Source of the DNA: JASFJH01 sp050117725
GTDB lineage: Bacteria; Pseudomonadota; Gammaproteobacteria; AKS1
NCBI GenBank assembly: GCA_050117725.1
Contig: JASFME010000150.1
Coordinates: forward strand, 1-5,697
Direction of reading: 5' to 3'
Length of the DNA: 5,697 nucleotides
Made by a program: the position numbers and the translations under genes. Numbering within the stretch: the stretch's first letter is position 1; each line of letters begins with the position of its first letter. Shown here piece by piece: positions 5,403 to 5,697 of the stretch. The notes below the pieces were generated by a model that saw only the letters and a program-made list of their open reading frames with translations, searched no databases and had not been told where the DNA came from.

Positions 5403-5697
5403 ATGGTAATGGTTGGGAAGGGCATTATTCATTCTGTAACAAGACAAGCATTGCTGTCGGGGTTGGCATTGTTTGCCGTGTTCCAGTCGGTATCTGCCGG
5501 CGCCGTCAGCTATGCCGAGGCGCTGCGCCTGGCGCGTGAGGGCGATACGGCGGCGGCATTGCTGCAATTCGAGGAATTGCTCCAGCTTGCCCCCGATGAT
5601 CGCCGTTTGCGTTACGACTATATCGTGACCTTGCAGTGGGCCGGCCGCAACGAGGCGGTGTTACAGCAGGCCGGGCGGATCCGGCTGGACGCATCAC
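5403..5697 (+). CDS. Partial secreted TPR protein, PgaA-like exopolysaccharide export porin N-terminus
   Basis: The first 98 codons of a gene that runs off the window. An in-frame TAG lies directly before the ATG at 5403, so that ATG or the one at 5409 is the start; neither has a clear Shine-Dalgarno sequence. The N-terminus looks like a Sec signal peptide: Lys6 and Arg14, a hydrophobic core at about 16-28, and a likely cleavage after VSA (30-32) or AGA (32-34). The mature part begins SYAEALRLAREGDTAAAL, a TPR-type helix pair (about 36-69), and continues with RLRYDYIVTLQWAGRNEAVL (about 69-88), the start of a second repeat. This arrangement, with a YDYIVxLxWAGR-like stretch, recalls PgaA, the outer-membrane porin with a periplasmic TPR domain that exports poly-N-acetylglucosamine. 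The beta-barrel is outside the window, so PgaA is an inference; another TPR lipoprotein or secretion protein is possible. Confidence 0.7.
   Translation, partial: MVMVGKGIIHSVTRQALLSGLALFAVFQSVSAGAVSYAEALRLAREGDTAAALLQFEELLQLAPDDRRLRYDYIVTLQWAGRNEAVLQQAGRIRLDAS

Noticed and set aside
5165..5539. A 124-codon + strand frame in the intergenic region
   Set aside because: Its Cys/Arg-rich translation has no recognisable domain, no Shine-Dalgarno sequence, and it overlaps the signal-peptide gene at 5403, which is in another frame and far better supported.
5181..5567. A 128-codon - strand frame opposite the intergenic region and the end gene
   Set aside because: It is rich in His, Gln and Arg without family resemblance and overlaps the start of the TPR gene; judged a chance frame.

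Overview
The window looks like a chromosomal segment of a gammaproteobacterium with moderately high G+C. The reasons are the conserved order hflK-hflC-DUF2065 (yjeT-like)-hisZ-purA and protein sequences very close to the proteobacterial families, PurA especially. E. coli has hflK-hflC-yjeT-purA without hisZ. The version with hisZ between the DUF2065 gene and purA is the one I associate with pseudomonads, xanthomonads and many sulfur or environmental gammaproteobacteria. I cannot name a species. All real genes are on the + strand.

Layout. Positions 1-52 are a short leader with the hflK ribosome binding site. hflK (53-1222) and hflC (1222-2091) overlap by one base and encode the two membrane-anchored SPFH proteins that assemble around the FtsH protease. 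An intrinsic terminator (2116-2152) follows hflC. Next are a 61-residue DUF2065 membrane protein (2165-2350), a 68-base spacer with a strong hairpin, hisZ (2419-3597; regulatory subunit of ATP phosphoribosyltransferase) and purA (3630-4943; adenylosuccinate synthetase). Two back-to-back hairpins follow purA, the first a likely terminator; a six-codon mini-ORF with a good Shine-Dalgarno sequence overlaps that first hairpin. About 375 bases without a convincing gene come next (5027-5402), with several small inverted repeats and one weak promoter candidate. The window ends inside a gene (from 5403) for a signal-peptide-bearing TPR protein that resembles the N-terminus of PgaA-type exopolysaccharide export porins.

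How the genes relate. HflK and HflC act together in the inner membrane on FtsH. HisZ and PurA are linked metabolically: ATP phosphoribosyltransferase consumes ATP and PRPP, the histidine pathway returns AICAR to purine synthesis, and PurA makes the AMP precursor. Having HisZ predicts a short-form HisG elsewhere in the genome. The end gene is probably a separate transcription unit and could open an accessory exopolysaccharide or biofilm locus.

Most of the window is ordinary core genome. I see no clear previously undescribed system. The least explained parts are the structured region after purA, the terminator placed just before the DUF2065 start, and a roughly seven-residue insertion in PurA.
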